Of a DNA stretch of 64,000 bases, positions 12,601-25,346 are shown piece by piece. A program made the translations under genes and the position numbers. The notes below the pieces were generated by a model. It made no database searches, had not been told where the DNA came from, and was given only the letters and a program-made list of their open reading frames with translations. Position 1 is the stretch's first letter. Each line of letters begins with the position of its first letter. The stretch comes from Luscinia megarhynchos (lineage: Eukaryota; Chordata; Aves; Passeriformes; Turdidae), in the NCBI GenBank assembly GCA_034336665.1, contig JAPFBE010000002.1, positions 11,634,906 through 11,698,905 of the forward strand, read 5' to 3'.

Positions 12601-15102
12601 TGTATTGTATGAGAGCAACTGGGTAATTGTTCTAGTAGGCTCTAGCACCTCTCTCCAGGCACTTTTTTCTCTATGTGCCTCATATTGGGCTCACATATAT
12701 GCATTTGCTGCAACACAGGGTATGCTGAGACAAATCAAAAGAAAAAGGAAAGTGGGGGATGTAAATTCAAAGCCTTAGGATTAGCAATAACAAATTCTCA
12801 ATTATATTGTGATGTGTTTCTTCAGAAATCTCTTTTCAAACACAAGGCTCCTTGAGTGAGCTCATTATCTCCTGATATGTAGAAATAAATTTTGCCATCG
12901 CTCAGCCAACACTAAGATATTTGTTATTCATCTGATACTAGAACAGGCTTTAAGATGTGTAATGCTTTCTTTACCATTTCTTTATTTATTTGTTTTAATG
13001 AATACCCATGAGCCAGAGTCTGAATGCAGACCTGTTGTTTTACTCATGCTTGGCAGGAAAGACTTCAAAAGAAAATGTCTTTCAATTTTTTTTGAGGTGC
13101 TAAACTTGTAACTGGAAGTTATTTAAATAACAATATTATTTATTTTCCTTTTCCAGATATTAATGTGAAAATATACTGTAGCACTTAGAGCTTTGCAAAA
13201 TGTACCCCTTATTAACATCATTTTGTTGCAAGGAATTAATGCATAACCATTCACCATGACAATCTTAGTTCATGGCTGCTTCAGTTCACTCAAGAAAATA
13301 AATGTATCTGATCATTGCTAGTGCTTTTTAAATTACCAAATTTGAAATTAGTTACTATCTCCAAAAACAATGCCTCTGAGAATGGTCAGGAAAGACCCAA
13401 TTGAACAGGATATCCATATATGATGTTGGAGCTGCAAGAGCCCAATTCAATCCTTAGAAACCAATGTATGGAATACCAAAAAATGAAAAGAAAGTAATTT
13501 TTCCTCTAGCTCACTCCAGTGAGACCTCAATTGGGGTATTTTATAAACTGTTCCATAGTCATGCAGTGAAAGAAGAAAAGGGCAAGAGGATTGGTAACCT
13601 ATTTCCCTGTAGTGTGCCTAAGTAAATTTTATTCTGTTGACTTTTCTCAAGAAAATAAGGAAAAACTAAATCACTTTGTTTTATCATACTCCAATATGCC
13701 AAAATGGGAAGAAGATTATTGAGAAATAGAGGCCTAGTAGATTACAGTACAAGATGGTATAAAAAAGTGAAGGTGTGATACCATTAAAAAAACCAAAACA
13801 AAGCAAACCCACAGGACTGTGCCATTTGCAGAAGTGGCTTAGTATGATGCTGACTATTCCAGGCTTTCACCCAGTCTGCCAAAGGCCATCCAAACGGCCT
13901 TGAATCTGCCTTTTGGTGTTGACTGGTCCAGGCACCATGTCCTGGTGAGGCTGTAACTCCATGAGATCAGCCACAACCCAGCAGGCTCCCTCCCTGCAGA
14001 ATACACCATGCCCCCTGGGCAGAGGCATGCCACTGGAAAATTTGGCTCCTTTGCACCTGAGGGTCTTGCTGCAAAAAAATACACAACAAATTCCTTTTCC
14101 CATTTCTTGTGCAATCTGACTGACTTGGGCTCACAGTTGGAATCGAGTAGATTGTTTCTGTGCGAGCAGATGAAGTATCCCAAGTTTGGCCTATATTCAG
14201 CTACAAAAAGCTTAAAATAAAATATTGAGAGAAATCAGCAGGGAGAATGGAAAAATCATGTTGCATAAGTCAGAACATGTTCAGCCTCTGCGAAGTTAAG
14301 GCTAATGATAATAGGCTTGCACATGGGTGAAAACAATAGGGTTTATTTACAGTGTGTTAAATTTCTGTTTTTGTAAGGCTGAAGTGTATACAAGCATGTA
14401 AGTGTGGTAAAGTGACACGAGCCAGGCCAAACCTTGATAGGCATGTGAATTCTGCCAAAATACTTCAGTATGACAACTGGAAAATGTAGAGGATGAGACT
14501 GAACTGAGGGAGAAATAAACAGAGAAAGTACTGGAGCTGCACTAGCCATGTGTCCCTGTAAAAAGAAAATAAAGCAACTTGTGCAGGATCTCCCACATTA
14601 ATGTTCCTGTTGGGTCAAATTCCACTTACTATGTTTTTGTAAAAGATCCTGTCAAAGACAGTCTTCTGTTAAGACAAGAGAAGCAAGAAATAATGAAAAT
14701 TAATAATATATGCTGATGCTGACAGATATTATTAGGACAACGACTTCCCTGGCTAAATTTTTACTAATAAATAAAATAAATTGGGAAATTGTTCCCTGGC
14801 CTTCAGTCTAGAGAATGGATATGACTTGTGTCAAGAGAGCTGGAAGTTTGTTCCTAATATAGGCTGGATGAATCCAGGTTGCCTGCTGCCACTGGTCTTG
14901 GACTTGGGCCAACCTATGAACCATCAGCAAGCACAGCTTTTTTATGAGATTTCAATGTTGTCTTCTGGTTCACCTAGGCTTTTTGAGGAGCAGCAGAACA
15001 GAAGATCTGCTCTCCTTGGAGGGCTTCAAGTGAAAGGTAAAGCAGCTATACATATTTTCTCCAAAAGGTCCACAGGATCTTTAAAAATACTATTTTCTTA
15101 AC
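9611..15102. other. Non-coding stretch, no gene seen
   Basis: No supportable gene. The reading frames at 9770-10153 (+) and 9805-10137 (-) are opposite readings of one GC-richer block and carry no known domain. Small A-runs occur at about 12536-12548. The block at 12290-12450 contains a perfect 12-bp palindrome and looks like a possible regulatory element. The frames at 13854-14220 overlap on both strands, which argues against coding. Confidence 0.7.
12290..12450. promoter_or_regulatory. Possible conserved non-coding element (by eye)
   Basis: A dense AT-rich block holds the perfect 12-bp palindrome GCTTAATTAAGC (12322-12333), whose TAATTA core is a classic homeodomain recognition sequence. 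It is followed by further short AT motifs and no simple repeat. This texture resembles vertebrate developmental enhancers. The call is an inference from composition only; no alignment was available, and it may be ordinary unique sequence. Confidence 0.2.
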
Positions 15103-15129
15103 AAGAAAGAAAGAAAGAAATAAAGAAAT
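15103..15129. repeat. (GAAA)n microsatellite
   Basis: Four to five AAGA/GAAA units are followed by one TAAAGAAA variant. It is a short purine tetranucleotide repeat. Confidence 0.7.
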
Positions 15130-15736
15130 TCTGCAATATCATAAAACACCACAAGTATTTCTCCAGGAACATAAGGGAAATTAAGAATATGGCACCTGGG
15201 AGATGTTACCAAGGCTCATCATGGCAACGAGAAGAGCAAATGGTGACAGTGCCACACTTTTTGTCACTGTTCTATGCTGGGTGACAGACAGACAGAAGGT
15301 CCCTCCCAGGCACTTGTTTGGCCCAGGGGACAGAGCCCAGTGGAGGTGTCTGCTGTGCCCTGACACTCAGCACCCATAAACAAGAGACCACGCTGCCTTG
15401 TAGCCCTCACCCCACTCCTGCTGGGCTCCCCATCCTGCTCAGACCACAGCAAGCTCCAGGGGAAGACAGTCTTGGACACTGTCTTTGAGTGCTGCTTTGC
15501 ATATGGTCCACAAACAGGCTTCCTTAAAATGAATGTATTTAAAAACATCCTGCAATTTTTCTAAAGAGGCAAGTAATTTTGTGTGAAATGAGGACGGATC
15601 ATTTAATGTAGATTTTTCATCCACAGCTAAAATGGAGGTATCAGAAAAATGAGACAGACACCTTTAAATGAGTGCTAAATGACCTCTGGATATTTCAGTC
15701 CTGTTTTGGAAAAATAATAATTATTTTTTATGTTTG

Positions 15737-15763
15737 TTTTTTTTTTTTTTTTTTTTTTTTTTT
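15737..15763. repeat. Poly(T) tract of 27
   Basis: An uninterrupted run of 27 T is preceded by TTTG. A second run of 17 T starts 52 bp downstream. It could be the complement of a poly(A) tail of a minus-strand retroposed sequence, but I see no recognisable retroposon body or target-site duplication. Homopolymers of this length are also prone to assembly length errors. Confidence 0.75.
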
Positions 15764-15814
15764 CTCAAGTGGCTTTTTATTCACACAGATGCTTTCATTT
15801 GTAAGATGGAAAAC

Positions 15815-15831
15815 TTTTTTTTTTTTTTTTT
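15815..15831. repeat. Poly(T) tract of 17
   Basis: This second pure T run lies close to the 27-T run. Both may be microsatellite-like slippage products. Confidence 0.7.
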
Positions 15832-18157
15832 AATTTTCAATAAAGTACCAGGCTCTAGCAAAGAGAAAATGCAAATCTAAAATCACTCATCTAATCTTTC
15901 TTGCAAACACAAAAATCTTTTGTTCCTAAACAGAAATTAAATGGGGGAGAAAAGAAATCCCAACCCTATGTCTTGAAAGAAAATGTATCGATACTTATCA
16001 AGCTCTCCCTCTCTATCCTTAGTATTTAGAAGGCTCAATTCTATTTTATTTTTTGGCAATAAGGTTGATAATTTGCAGTTGTCTGTTTATTTTAAATAAC
16101 TGAAAGACTGCGCCAGAGAAAGGAGCAGAGAGGGAAAGAGAGCGGGGGGGAAGGAAAAAGATAGAAACTCATTACCTCTTGAAAACTGCTAATCATTGTA
16201 AATGGCCACAGAGGCCAGAGATGACTGCAGAAAATTACTATCAAGCGTGAAGGAATAAAAATACCCTAGACTATTTTACTGGAAAAAAAAATAGAAGGAA
16301 AAAAAGTAAAGAAATCTTGATACTAAAGCAACTAAACTGGAAAGAGTAATGGAAATGAAGCACAGTAAGGGGTCCTGGCAAGTCCTGTAAACAAGAAACT
16401 AAATAGGGAGATAGGAAGTGGGGAAAGAAATAGATTTTATTGTTATGTGCAGAACATTTTGGCAAAAACCATCACTATATCAGAGAGTGCTCTTGGTCCT
16501 TTATTTCCAGGACTCCACAAAGCCTTGTTGTTATTGGGTTTTTGATGCCATCTCCTTGTCTGCTCCCACCCTCCTTCCTTCCCTGGCAGTGGGGCAGCGT
16601 CCCTGCTTCCCAGACCCAGCAGCAGCAGGAGCCTGAGCCGAGGCAGATGGGCAGAGACACCTTTCCTTGGAGGCAATGGCAGCTCTGGGCTCTGGCACTG
16701 ACCTCCAGCTCCAGCTCCTCGCCCACGGCGGCGCTGGCGAGGATTGATCGATACCCAGGATTACAAAAGAGGCTCGGTCTGGTGCATGCAGGAAGCTGCA
16801 GGCACTGAAAGCAATATCCAAGTAGCAGCCTTTGCCTTCCTGGCTTCATGAATTGTGCACAGCCCTGGCCCCAGTGGTCCCTGAGCCATTTAAAGGGTTT
16901 ATTGCTTGCTCGGCAGCCCAGGCTAGAGATGTGCTGCTACCAAGTGAATTCTGTGCTAAATATTAGCAGTGGAGCTAAGCAAGCTTTCCCTCGCTGGTCT
17001 TACCACTATCAGTATTAAAGGAGGTAAGGATAAGTCACGGAGGGGGAATATTGCTCCTAGAATATGACAAAGAGGCCTGATGAATCAGAAGAGCATAATT
17101 TAAGAACTTATATTTCATTAAAAAAAAAAAAGTGTCTGTGCAAACAAAAGAATGGTTTAGAAAAAGAGGCTAAGACTGCAGAAAAATTCTGTCCTTCAGC
17201 CTGGGCTTTTTTCCCTAGTATTGTTGATATCTTTCTCTGTTTAGAGTGAAGTTACATTCAGAGCCTTCTTTTGACTGGATTCTCTTTTAGAAAACACTCA
17301 GCTGATATAAAATCATGCAAACAATACTTGGTGTCCTCACAAAAACAAAAGAAACATTTTCATTAAAGCCCCCTGAAAATCTTCATTAACTTTTGTATTA
17401 GCAATCGTCTAAATTTCCAAATGGGGTGCATACAATTCTATGTTCAAACATTGGCTTGTACAAATGGTTTATGTGTACAAAAAAATTAGAAATAAACAGT
17501 TTTCTGGGCACAGTGGAAATATATATTAATACTGTTTTCATGAAAATGAATTTTTTTTTTTAATTTAAAAATAGTGTCACAAGTTTTCATGCAAGGTTTC
17601 AGCCCAGCTACTGACTTAACTTTGACTCAGTTTAAGACAGCAATGAGTTACACAAAACTCTGAGCTCAGCATCTGTTTGGGGTCTTTGAGAATCTACCCT
17701 CTGATGGTGCCAAATCATGTAGATTCTGGATAATTCTCTATCTGAAATTCTGGACGAGAAAAGCAGAACTGTGGCCAAAGCAAAAGTCTCTGGAATTCCT
17801 TCCTGCTGCCATCCTGAAGGCAGCTTGACTTGGTCTCTTGAGGGAGAGGATGTCATTAATTCTCCAGGGTGTAATTTTGAATGGGCCTTAGGGGGATGGG
17901 TCCAACAAGAGTCTAACTTCTGTGAAGAAGTTTTCTGAGGAATTTTTGATTCTGTAGCAGATAACTGTAGAGGTATATCTTTACAATTTATTACTGAAAA
18001 CCAGGATTTCTACATCACAGCTTAGCAGAAGAGCTCTCTCCTAAAGTTCTTTCCCTTTCCCTGTGTTCTGTACATGGATGAGCACGATCCACCCTTGATG
18101 CCACACCAGGCTCTAGCCATGTTCAGGAGCTCTCTCCTCTAAGAGAACATGGAAAAT

Positions 18158-18185
18158 GATGACAGATGACAGATGGCAGATGACA
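18158..18185. repeat. (GATGACA)4 minisatellite
   Basis: Four consecutive 7-bp units read GATGACA, GATGACA, GATGGCA, GATGACA. The third copy has one substitution. It is a very short heptamer array with no gene context. Confidence 0.8.
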
Positions 18186-20309
18186 ATTGTGAGGATCTTG
18201 CTTTTTGTACACATGGCAAGCTAAAGTTAGGTGAGCATATCTTATGCATAATTTTTATGCTATCATTTCATAAAATAAAAGTCTCTTAGGTGCTGGTATC
18301 AACTATGCATTGCCAGATACAGGATCATGTCCAGCAGCAGGATTTTGCCTAATTTTTTTTTGAAATGTAGATTAAAAATATATTGTGTGAACATTTCATT
18401 CTGTATCATCTGGTTTGGCATAATGCTAGCTATAATTGTGAAATCTCTTGGGAAAAGTGTAACAAAAATTAAATGGAGGCATTATTAGTATGGAATAAGG
18501 GGAGAGCACAAAATTTGGATTTCCACTAATTCTCTATTTATGGGAAAAGCACATATATCAGAAATTTGTGCATGTGTGTGATTTGGTGTCACTTTTTATA
18601 CTGGAGACCAGTTGTTTCTCATTCTTTTAAGAGGCAGTTGATGTATTTTTATAAGAAGAAGAAATGGAAAATGAGACAGCAGATGAAGCACTGGGTCTCC
18701 CTCTGGGGACTGTTGGATCTGCATTACCATTCTAGGACTTGGGTAAGAGATTCCTTATCAGCACACATATATGTTAATCTAATGAAAACCATAAGAGCTT
18801 AATTCCTGAATTGATGCACAGTTTTAGGCCAAGTTTATCAAATGTTGGACCTGACACTCTCCTTTGTCTGATTTTGCTTTTTCTTAAAACCTACAAGGTG
18901 TTCTGTTTATCAGAGCACCAGCACATCAGAAGTCTCCCTGGATGTGTAGATACCCAGGTCAGGAACACTTACAGCTTTCTCACCTGATCCTGCAGTGCAT
19001 TTGCTAGCCCACTTTTCTTTCATCTCCCTTCCTTTTTAATTCTACTTTCTCACCCTGTTGTCCTTATTATGTTTTGTGGTTCACTTCAGAAATGTGTCTG
19101 AATTGGAGCACTTTTTTTCCAGTCCAAGGAAACAATAAAAGAAATGGAAGAAGGACAACTCCATTGTAATTTTCTGGCTGTTACTTGATTATGACTCTGT
19201 GACCTGAAATTTTCTTTCCTTGGAAAAGGTAAAAAAAAAAAAAAATCAGAACATGAGCATTTGCCATCAAGCCATTGTAAATGTACAATCTGTTGCTTCG
19301 TTCTGATTTTTGCAGTGTCTTTGTATTTTTTTTTAAATCTGGCTGAACTCACCTGGCTATTTTTCTGTTTATTGTTGGTACAGATTTCCATTTACATCTT
19401 GATATCTCTCCGGCTTCTGCTTTCATGTGCCCCGTGCTCAGGTTATTATGTGCTGAGCACAGAATCCCAACCAAAGCAGGAAAACAATGCTCCATGGCAG
19501 CAGTGAGCAAGCAAATAGCTCTTGGCAAACTCTCCTGTCCTCTCTAGCAGGAAAATGTCAGGTAACTACAGTCCCAATGGCAGTGATGAACGGGCTGTTT
19601 TCCAGCATGCTGGAAATGAAGTGCCATGGCTTTCTTTTTGGAAAGCTGGACACAGGACCTACACTGCTGATCATCCAGAGTCACCAAGCATATTTAGCCC
19701 TGGGATATATTAAGACACAGATGATAAAATATGCATTGAGTAGTTCAGATTTACCATTTCATTTTAATCAGCACATAGCTCATTACAGATCATCTCAGAT
19801 ACAACTGATGTTTTCCATGAACCAGTTATTTGACAGTAATCTTTCTCTATTTTACATTTCTCAAGTTTCAAGACATTTTTTTAAAAAAACTCTATTTCCC
19901 AAGAGAAGTCATGCTGAAGAGATGTACAGCCTTGCCAGAGATCTGCTTTATGTAAACCTTAAATGATTGTTCTGCCTCAACATTTCAGATCTGATATCGA
20001 AGTTCCTTAAAAAAACCCACAGAAAATAGAAAAGGTGTAGCTGGCCTTCAAGAGGTTTCCACTCTGGCATGGTGCAGAGAACTACAAAGAAGCAGTGTGG
20101 CCTTCTTTTAACCCTTCAAGAAAGTCTGTATTTTCTTCTCATATTGTAAGCATGTTGTAAGTAGTAGTAACCTGGGGTGAGTATGTTTGCTTTAGAACAC
20201 GTGGGAGTCAAGCACAATCGTTATGAAAGCAGACGTGCAGCGGTGTGTTCCTTGGCACAGACACCCAGACATTTATCTGAGGAGCTTAAGGCAGTGTCAG
20301 ATGCCTTGT

Positions 20310-20440
20310 CTGGATTCCAGGAGGCGGTGCCCACCCCGTGAGGGTGACAGAAGTCACAGCCCTGTCAGGCTGCTCCGGGTGGCGGCGGAGCCAGCGGAGC
20401 GCAGGGCTCAGGGCACAGCAGAGGTCCTGCGCTCCCTGTG
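20310..20440. other. Small CpG-dense patch
   Basis: About eight CpG dinucleotides fall within roughly 130 bp, including two GGCGG-type stretches, in surroundings that are almost free of CpG. It is shorter than a normal CpG island and no first exon is recognisable beside it. It could be a weak unmethylated regulatory site, part of a decayed element, or a local GC peak. Confidence 0.35.
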
Positions 20441-22019
20441 CCAATTTCTGTGCAGGATGCTGGAACTGAGCTTCTATCACTAGCTGGAAAACCATGTCCT
20501 TTCCTTTCTTCTTCTCCCCAGAGGGTCCTCTGCATGGTTAGACCATTATCAGCCCCTCACTACATCTCCCTTTAATTTCATACCCAGCCACCCCTGCTCA
20601 CAGCGCTGTTTTTGACCAGGCTGACTAAACTTGGCTCTCTGCACTGTGAAACCCAGTGCTTTTTGGTAGTCTGGAGAAACAGAGGAATGCCTGAGCTCTC
20701 CCACTCTCACTGATGTGCAGAGAAAGGGAACTTGTACTCAGCTATCAAACCACTTTGTGCCAAGCAGCAGTTTAGTGCAGCACCGTGAGTTTGCCAGACA
20801 ATTCACACATGCCTTGGTGGGAAAGAAAAAGGCAAAATATGAGCTTGTTCAATTTCCAAGACTCTTTGGGAACAAATTGAATGAGCTGTAAGAGCTCCAG
20901 TAAATCTGAATTATTGTTTCATCCAATTATTCTGAAAAACTATGGATGCAGGGTCCAATGGCAACAAAAGAATGGATGAGTCCCAAAAAGATGAAGCAAA
21001 ACATGGATAATGTAGCTATAAAATACATAATATTACCCTCTTATATATAGAATTTTCTTAGGAGCTAGCCAAAAGAAAAACGTGTTCTTGATAGACTGAA
21101 TCCACATCTTAAAAATTAAGAGTGACTTTGCAGAAAGGGTTTTGTTGTGGGGAGAATGGGAAGATTAGGGGTTTTTCACCCAATGGTGCTCTAGGTAACT
21201 GGCATTTTGATTGGTCATCACAAAACAACTTATGAGAATATCTGAACCAGAGATTAAAGAATTGAAATACTTCAGTCAACATCTACCAACTATTCATCCT
21301 GACTGTTCATTAGATGCTTCAACAAAATATCTGTCACTTTCTACAGGATCTGTTAATGTTTGTTGTTATCCTCCTCTATTTTAGAAAATGTATTAGGCCT
21401 CTTTCAAAGAACACCTTCTTCTTCCATCCAGCTTTTAAACACTGGGTTTCAAGCCAGAGATTTTGTGGTGTGTCTGGTTGATTTTTAGGAGAAGATGTTT
21501 GTGTGCAGAGGGATAAGCTCAGTCTTCAGTGGAGTTACTCCACAAGTTTATGACATGTCTTATATGATGGCACAGTGCAACCCCGGCCGTGGTGTGCTGC
21601 ACTGTGATGTGTAATGAGAAGGGTGAAGCATTGCAGACTCCATGCTCTTCCCTTTTTCTTTATTCCCTCTTACACTATTGGACTCTTTGTGCCTGTTCCA
21701 TTTCACTCCCTCTCACTTATCCCAGCATTCAGTCTGAGAGGATCAGAGCCAATATGGTTCAAAGACTGATTATACTCATGGAGAAAAATATTGTGAGACA
21801 GAAGAGAAGGGAAAAGAGCAAAGGAAAAGTAGTTCCTCTTAGTTGGTAAAAAGCAAGTATTGGCAGTTTCTGGCCTTCTAAACTTCAAAATGCTGGGACA
21901 AATCTTTCCAGGGGAAATAAACTAAGATTTCTGATTTTGTTGTCATAAAATTTTGGTATGTGTCTGACAAGGCAGATAGTTTCCTGCACTTTTAGGAAAT
22001 TCAGACCTACCATATAAGG

Positions 22020-22752
22020 TGTGATGTCTTAGGTTGCAATACAGGATGTGAGCAAAAGTGTGTATTCTATCACCATCTGTTGAAACCAGGTGGGGCAGTG
22101 ACCCTTATCTCCGTGGCACATACCATCTGCTAATGGGCCATCTGATTAAAACCAGGTGGGGCAGTCATTTTTTCCACAACCCATCTTTCCTCCAGGAAGA
22201 TATTGACTGCTGCTGGGCCATTGAGTTCCACTGTATGACTGATAAAATCACATCATCCCACTGGGAGATGCTCCAGCCAGGGGGAGGAGCCAAGCCTTTT
22301 CCTACCTAGAGAAAAACTGAGATTTGGAACACCAAGACAGCCTTATTTTCACTGGATTCCAGAGGAAAGACTGAACCTTTCCACATCATCCCTGGACCTT
22401 CAGAGGAAAACTGCACCTTCTACAGGAGCACTGCTTCCAGCTGAACCACATCTGCCACTGCAGGAGGATGCAGCCACCATTTAATGGGACTGCTACCAAC
22501 ACCCTGACTGACTGACGGGGTGTCAGGTTGTATTCTGACTCTGACAGTGTTTTGGGATTTGCTCTTTGACAACACTGTATTTCTATCTTTAATTTTCCTA
22601 GTAAAGAACTGTTATTCCTAATTCCCATATCTTTGCCTGAGAGCCCCTTAATTTCAAAATATTTATTATTTGGAGGGAGAGGATTTACATAATCAATTTC
22701 AAAGAGAGGGTCCTTCCTTTCCTAGCAGACACTTGTCCTTCAAACCAGGACA
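22020..22752 (+). mobile_element. Solo LTR of an endogenous retrovirus (songbird family)
   Basis: The segment runs from TGTGATGTCTTAGG to a CCAGGACA end, that is TG...CA, about 733 bp, with no internal retroviral coding region on either side. I recognise its left end, its AGTAAAGAACTG stretch near 22600 and its right third as an abundant songbird LTR, but I cannot name the family securely. AGTAAA at 22600-22605 is a plausible poly(A) signal, which sets the plus orientation. A 17-bp motif is repeated 66 bp apart near the left end (22083-22099 and 22149-22165), suggesting a duplicated U3 segment. I could not find a matching target-site duplication: the left flank ends ATAAGG and the right flank begins CATGCT. 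The exact ends may therefore be off, or the flanks have decayed. Confidence 0.75.
22083..22165 (+). repeat. Internal 66-bp duplication in the LTR
   Basis: The 17-mer AAACCAGGTGGGGCAGT is present at 22083-22099 and again at 22149-22165. Each copy is preceded by a similar CCATCTG motif. This marks an imperfect tandem duplication in the presumed U3 promoter/enhancer part of the LTR. Confidence 0.7.
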
Positions 22753-24700
22753 CATGCTTATGACCCAATTGAAACCAATTGATATGTTATACCATTTTAT
22801 CCTATAAGAACATGAGGTAAATATATGGTACAATTCACTGATATTATCTCCATCAGCATAGCTGAAGTGTCAGTGGAGACAGACTTTCTGAAACAAGGAG
22901 AACTCAAAGTGAATATTGTTGTTTGAAAGCAGTGAAGCAACACGGTGAAGGAAAGTGCACTGTGCTTCAAAGGCATGGATCAAAGTCTTTCTTCACAATA
23001 AAAATAATGCTTGTGTAGCTTTGTGGGAGAGAAGTGACCTAAACCTGTATGATTCTCATTTTTATTTTACATTCTTGTTTTTCTTTTGCCCTTCAGAAAC
23101 CCCAGGAATTTTCAGAAATGCAGGACTCCACAATACACTATTGAAATATACCACTGAAACACACAGCTGTGATATCTACATATAACATGTTATGATTGAA
23201 AGAAATCAGAATTTGAGCATGACAAACATGTCTTGAGCTATATTTGCCACACAATCTCCTCTGAAGAGAACCAGAATTTGTACAAAATGCTCATCAGCAT
23301 GCCTAAAGGAGTAGGCTGAGAATATAAAGACAGTCTTTGGTACTTCTTTTAGGAAAATGTCACCTTAACTACCACGTCATGGTTCACAATGGTTAAACTG
23401 ACTTTCTGTCCAGTAAGACTCATCTTTCAGTTCCATCCCATTTAGAGATTCAAACATGTCTTGAACTAGTGATAAGTTAAGTATGTGCTTGTCATGTCCC
23501 TTTTCTAAGAACACATTGGGCACTTAGGTAATCATACAATTTACATACAAGTACAGATTTTGTTTTGTCTTTCCTTAGGACTGAGCCACAGTGATAGAAA
23601 TTTTACCATAGATAGATATATTGCTCTATTTAGGAATAATTATCAAATGGAGCTGGAGGTAGTAAACAAGTACATGGCAGGCGGATGATGCCTCATGTTC
23701 ACTGCAAAATAAGACTTTATTTTAAATTATTTTGAACATCAAAATCCAGGTGTTCACATAGTACTCAAGAAAAATTAAGTCAGATAGGGTACATCTTAAC
23801 CATGGCTGTAATACAGATAGTCTGGAGACTAATACACAATTTTCAGCCCCCATAAAATGATAACCATCAGCAAAATTAGGCAAACAATGGCAATACGAGC
23901 CTTTTTTTCCGTCCATTTGCCAAAAAACAGCAAGGACTTGGGAAAATAACCTCAGTCTAATAGCTACCACTAAATTAGGTTTTTATTAGCTGTTTTTCTG
24001 TCTCATTTATTTCTAATAATTTAGACTAGATATTGTTGGTAACAAAGTTTAGCCAGTATCCGCAAAGCCAGTCTGAGAAACCACATCTCGTCAGTTTTCC
24101 TCAGACCTCTGTCCATCTAACTTGATAGGGACATTCCACATTTTTTTTCTACCCAGGCATAACTTAGAACCAGAGTGGTATCACAGTCTCATCTCTGAAC
24201 ATAATCAAAGACTGATTTCTCTGATCCTACTTGACAACGTACAGAAGTAATCAATAGAACTTACACACTGGTGATAACTCATTAGAAAGGTCCATCTGTA
24301 TTGAGATTTGAACAACTTATAATTTCATTTTCATGCATGCCAAGAGAAATACATCTATCTTTCTGATGCATCATTTTCACAGACAAGGTTAATACTAATT
24401 TAATTTACTTTAACAGTAATCTAAATTAAATGTCTTCAAGAAAATGAAGAATCCGAGAGACTTGTGATGAAATCCCATTAGATTCCTGTTGTTTTAGGAG
24501 CACAGCTTTGTCAAATTGTGAGTGGTGAGCAATATTGCTTCTTTCTGTCATACTGGTAGCTTGGGAAGAAAACTACTTTCCCGAGTGGGCTGAAGTTAAT
24601 GGGACCAAATACCAGCAAGTATTTGAATTATATGTCTTGATCCAGTATCCAGGATCTGCACTCTTCTGGTTGGGAGCAGATAAACTTATACAGAACCAGA
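22753..24700. other. Non-coding stretch, no gene seen
   Basis: Unique AT-rich sequence without a recognisable gene, repeat body or structural RNA. The short frames at 22955-23185 (+) and 23722-23970 (-) have no known domains. Confidence 0.7.
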
Positions 24701-24808
24701 CACAGGCCTATACAGTTAGAGATATTTATCTGTCTGGATCCATTTAGACATCTGTCTAGGCAGATATTAGCAGATCAAGCTAGGTAATCATATAGATCTA
24801 GAGATGAC

Positions 24809-24848
24809 ATAGAGAGAGAGAGAGATAGAGAGATAGATGATAGATAGG

Positions 24849-24940
<92 letters not shown>
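24809..24940. repeat. (GA)n/(GATA)n microsatellite, left half
   Basis: A GA-rich lead-in (24809-24838) and interrupted GATA units pass into a pure GATA array from about 24849 to 24940, roughly 23 units. The array stops at the left edge of the LTR and resumes at its right edge (26595), so it is the left half of a split microsatellite. Degenerate GATA/GACA-like sequence extends left to about 24720. Confidence 0.9.
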
Positions 24941-25110
24941 GTATTGGGTCCGACCAAGGTATTTGTTTTGCTCAGCCTGTTTTTTGGTAGCGGTGGGGAG
25001 AGTGGACACAGCAGTGGCTTCTGTGAAAAGTTGCTGGAAGTTTCCACCATGTCCAGCAGAGCCAATTCCTGATGGCTCAGAGGATGGACATGCTACTGGC
25101 AAGGCCTGGG

Positions 25111-25155
25111 CCAATGAGGGAGGCTGGCAACACCTCTGTAATAACATATTTAAGG
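25111..25155 (+). promoter_or_regulatory. LTR promoter motifs (CCAAT and TATA-like)
   Basis: CCAAT at 25111-25115 is followed about 30 bp later by CATATTTAAGG (25145-25155), a TATA-like box. This is the expected spacing for an LTR promoter reading right. Whether it is active is unknown. Confidence 0.5.
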
Positions 25156-25346
25156 AAGAAAGTCAAAACAAAGGGCATACAGTTTTTCTTCTAGCCAGAG
25201 AGGAGGAGGTGAGAACATGTGAGAGAAACAACCTGGAGACACCAAGGTCAGTGGAGAAGGAGGGGCAGGAGGTGCTTCCAGGTGCCAGAGCTGAGATTCC
25301 TCTGCAGGCTGTGGTGAGACCATGGTGAAGCAGCTGTGCCCCTGCA

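Larger units (their letters stand above)
15832..22019. other. Non-coding stretch, no gene seen
   Basis: No supportable gene. Frames on both strands at 16440-16849 overlap one another in a GC-richer block containing a few clustered CpGs (about 16720-16760). The 159-codon frame at 19487-19966 has no recognisable domain and is probably a chance opening. A small CpG-dense patch lies at about 20310-20440. A purine-rich 7-bp tandem repeat is at 18158-18185. The block at about 16840-17040 is a weak candidate conserved element. Confidence 0.7.

Noticed and set aside
19487..19966. 159-codon plus-strand frame
   Set aside because: No domain, unlike composition for a conserved protein, and no splice or promoter context; probably a chance opening.
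24775..25147. Minus-strand frames rich in Tyr-Leu-Ser-Ile repeats
   Set aside because: They translate the GATA microsatellite and its flank.
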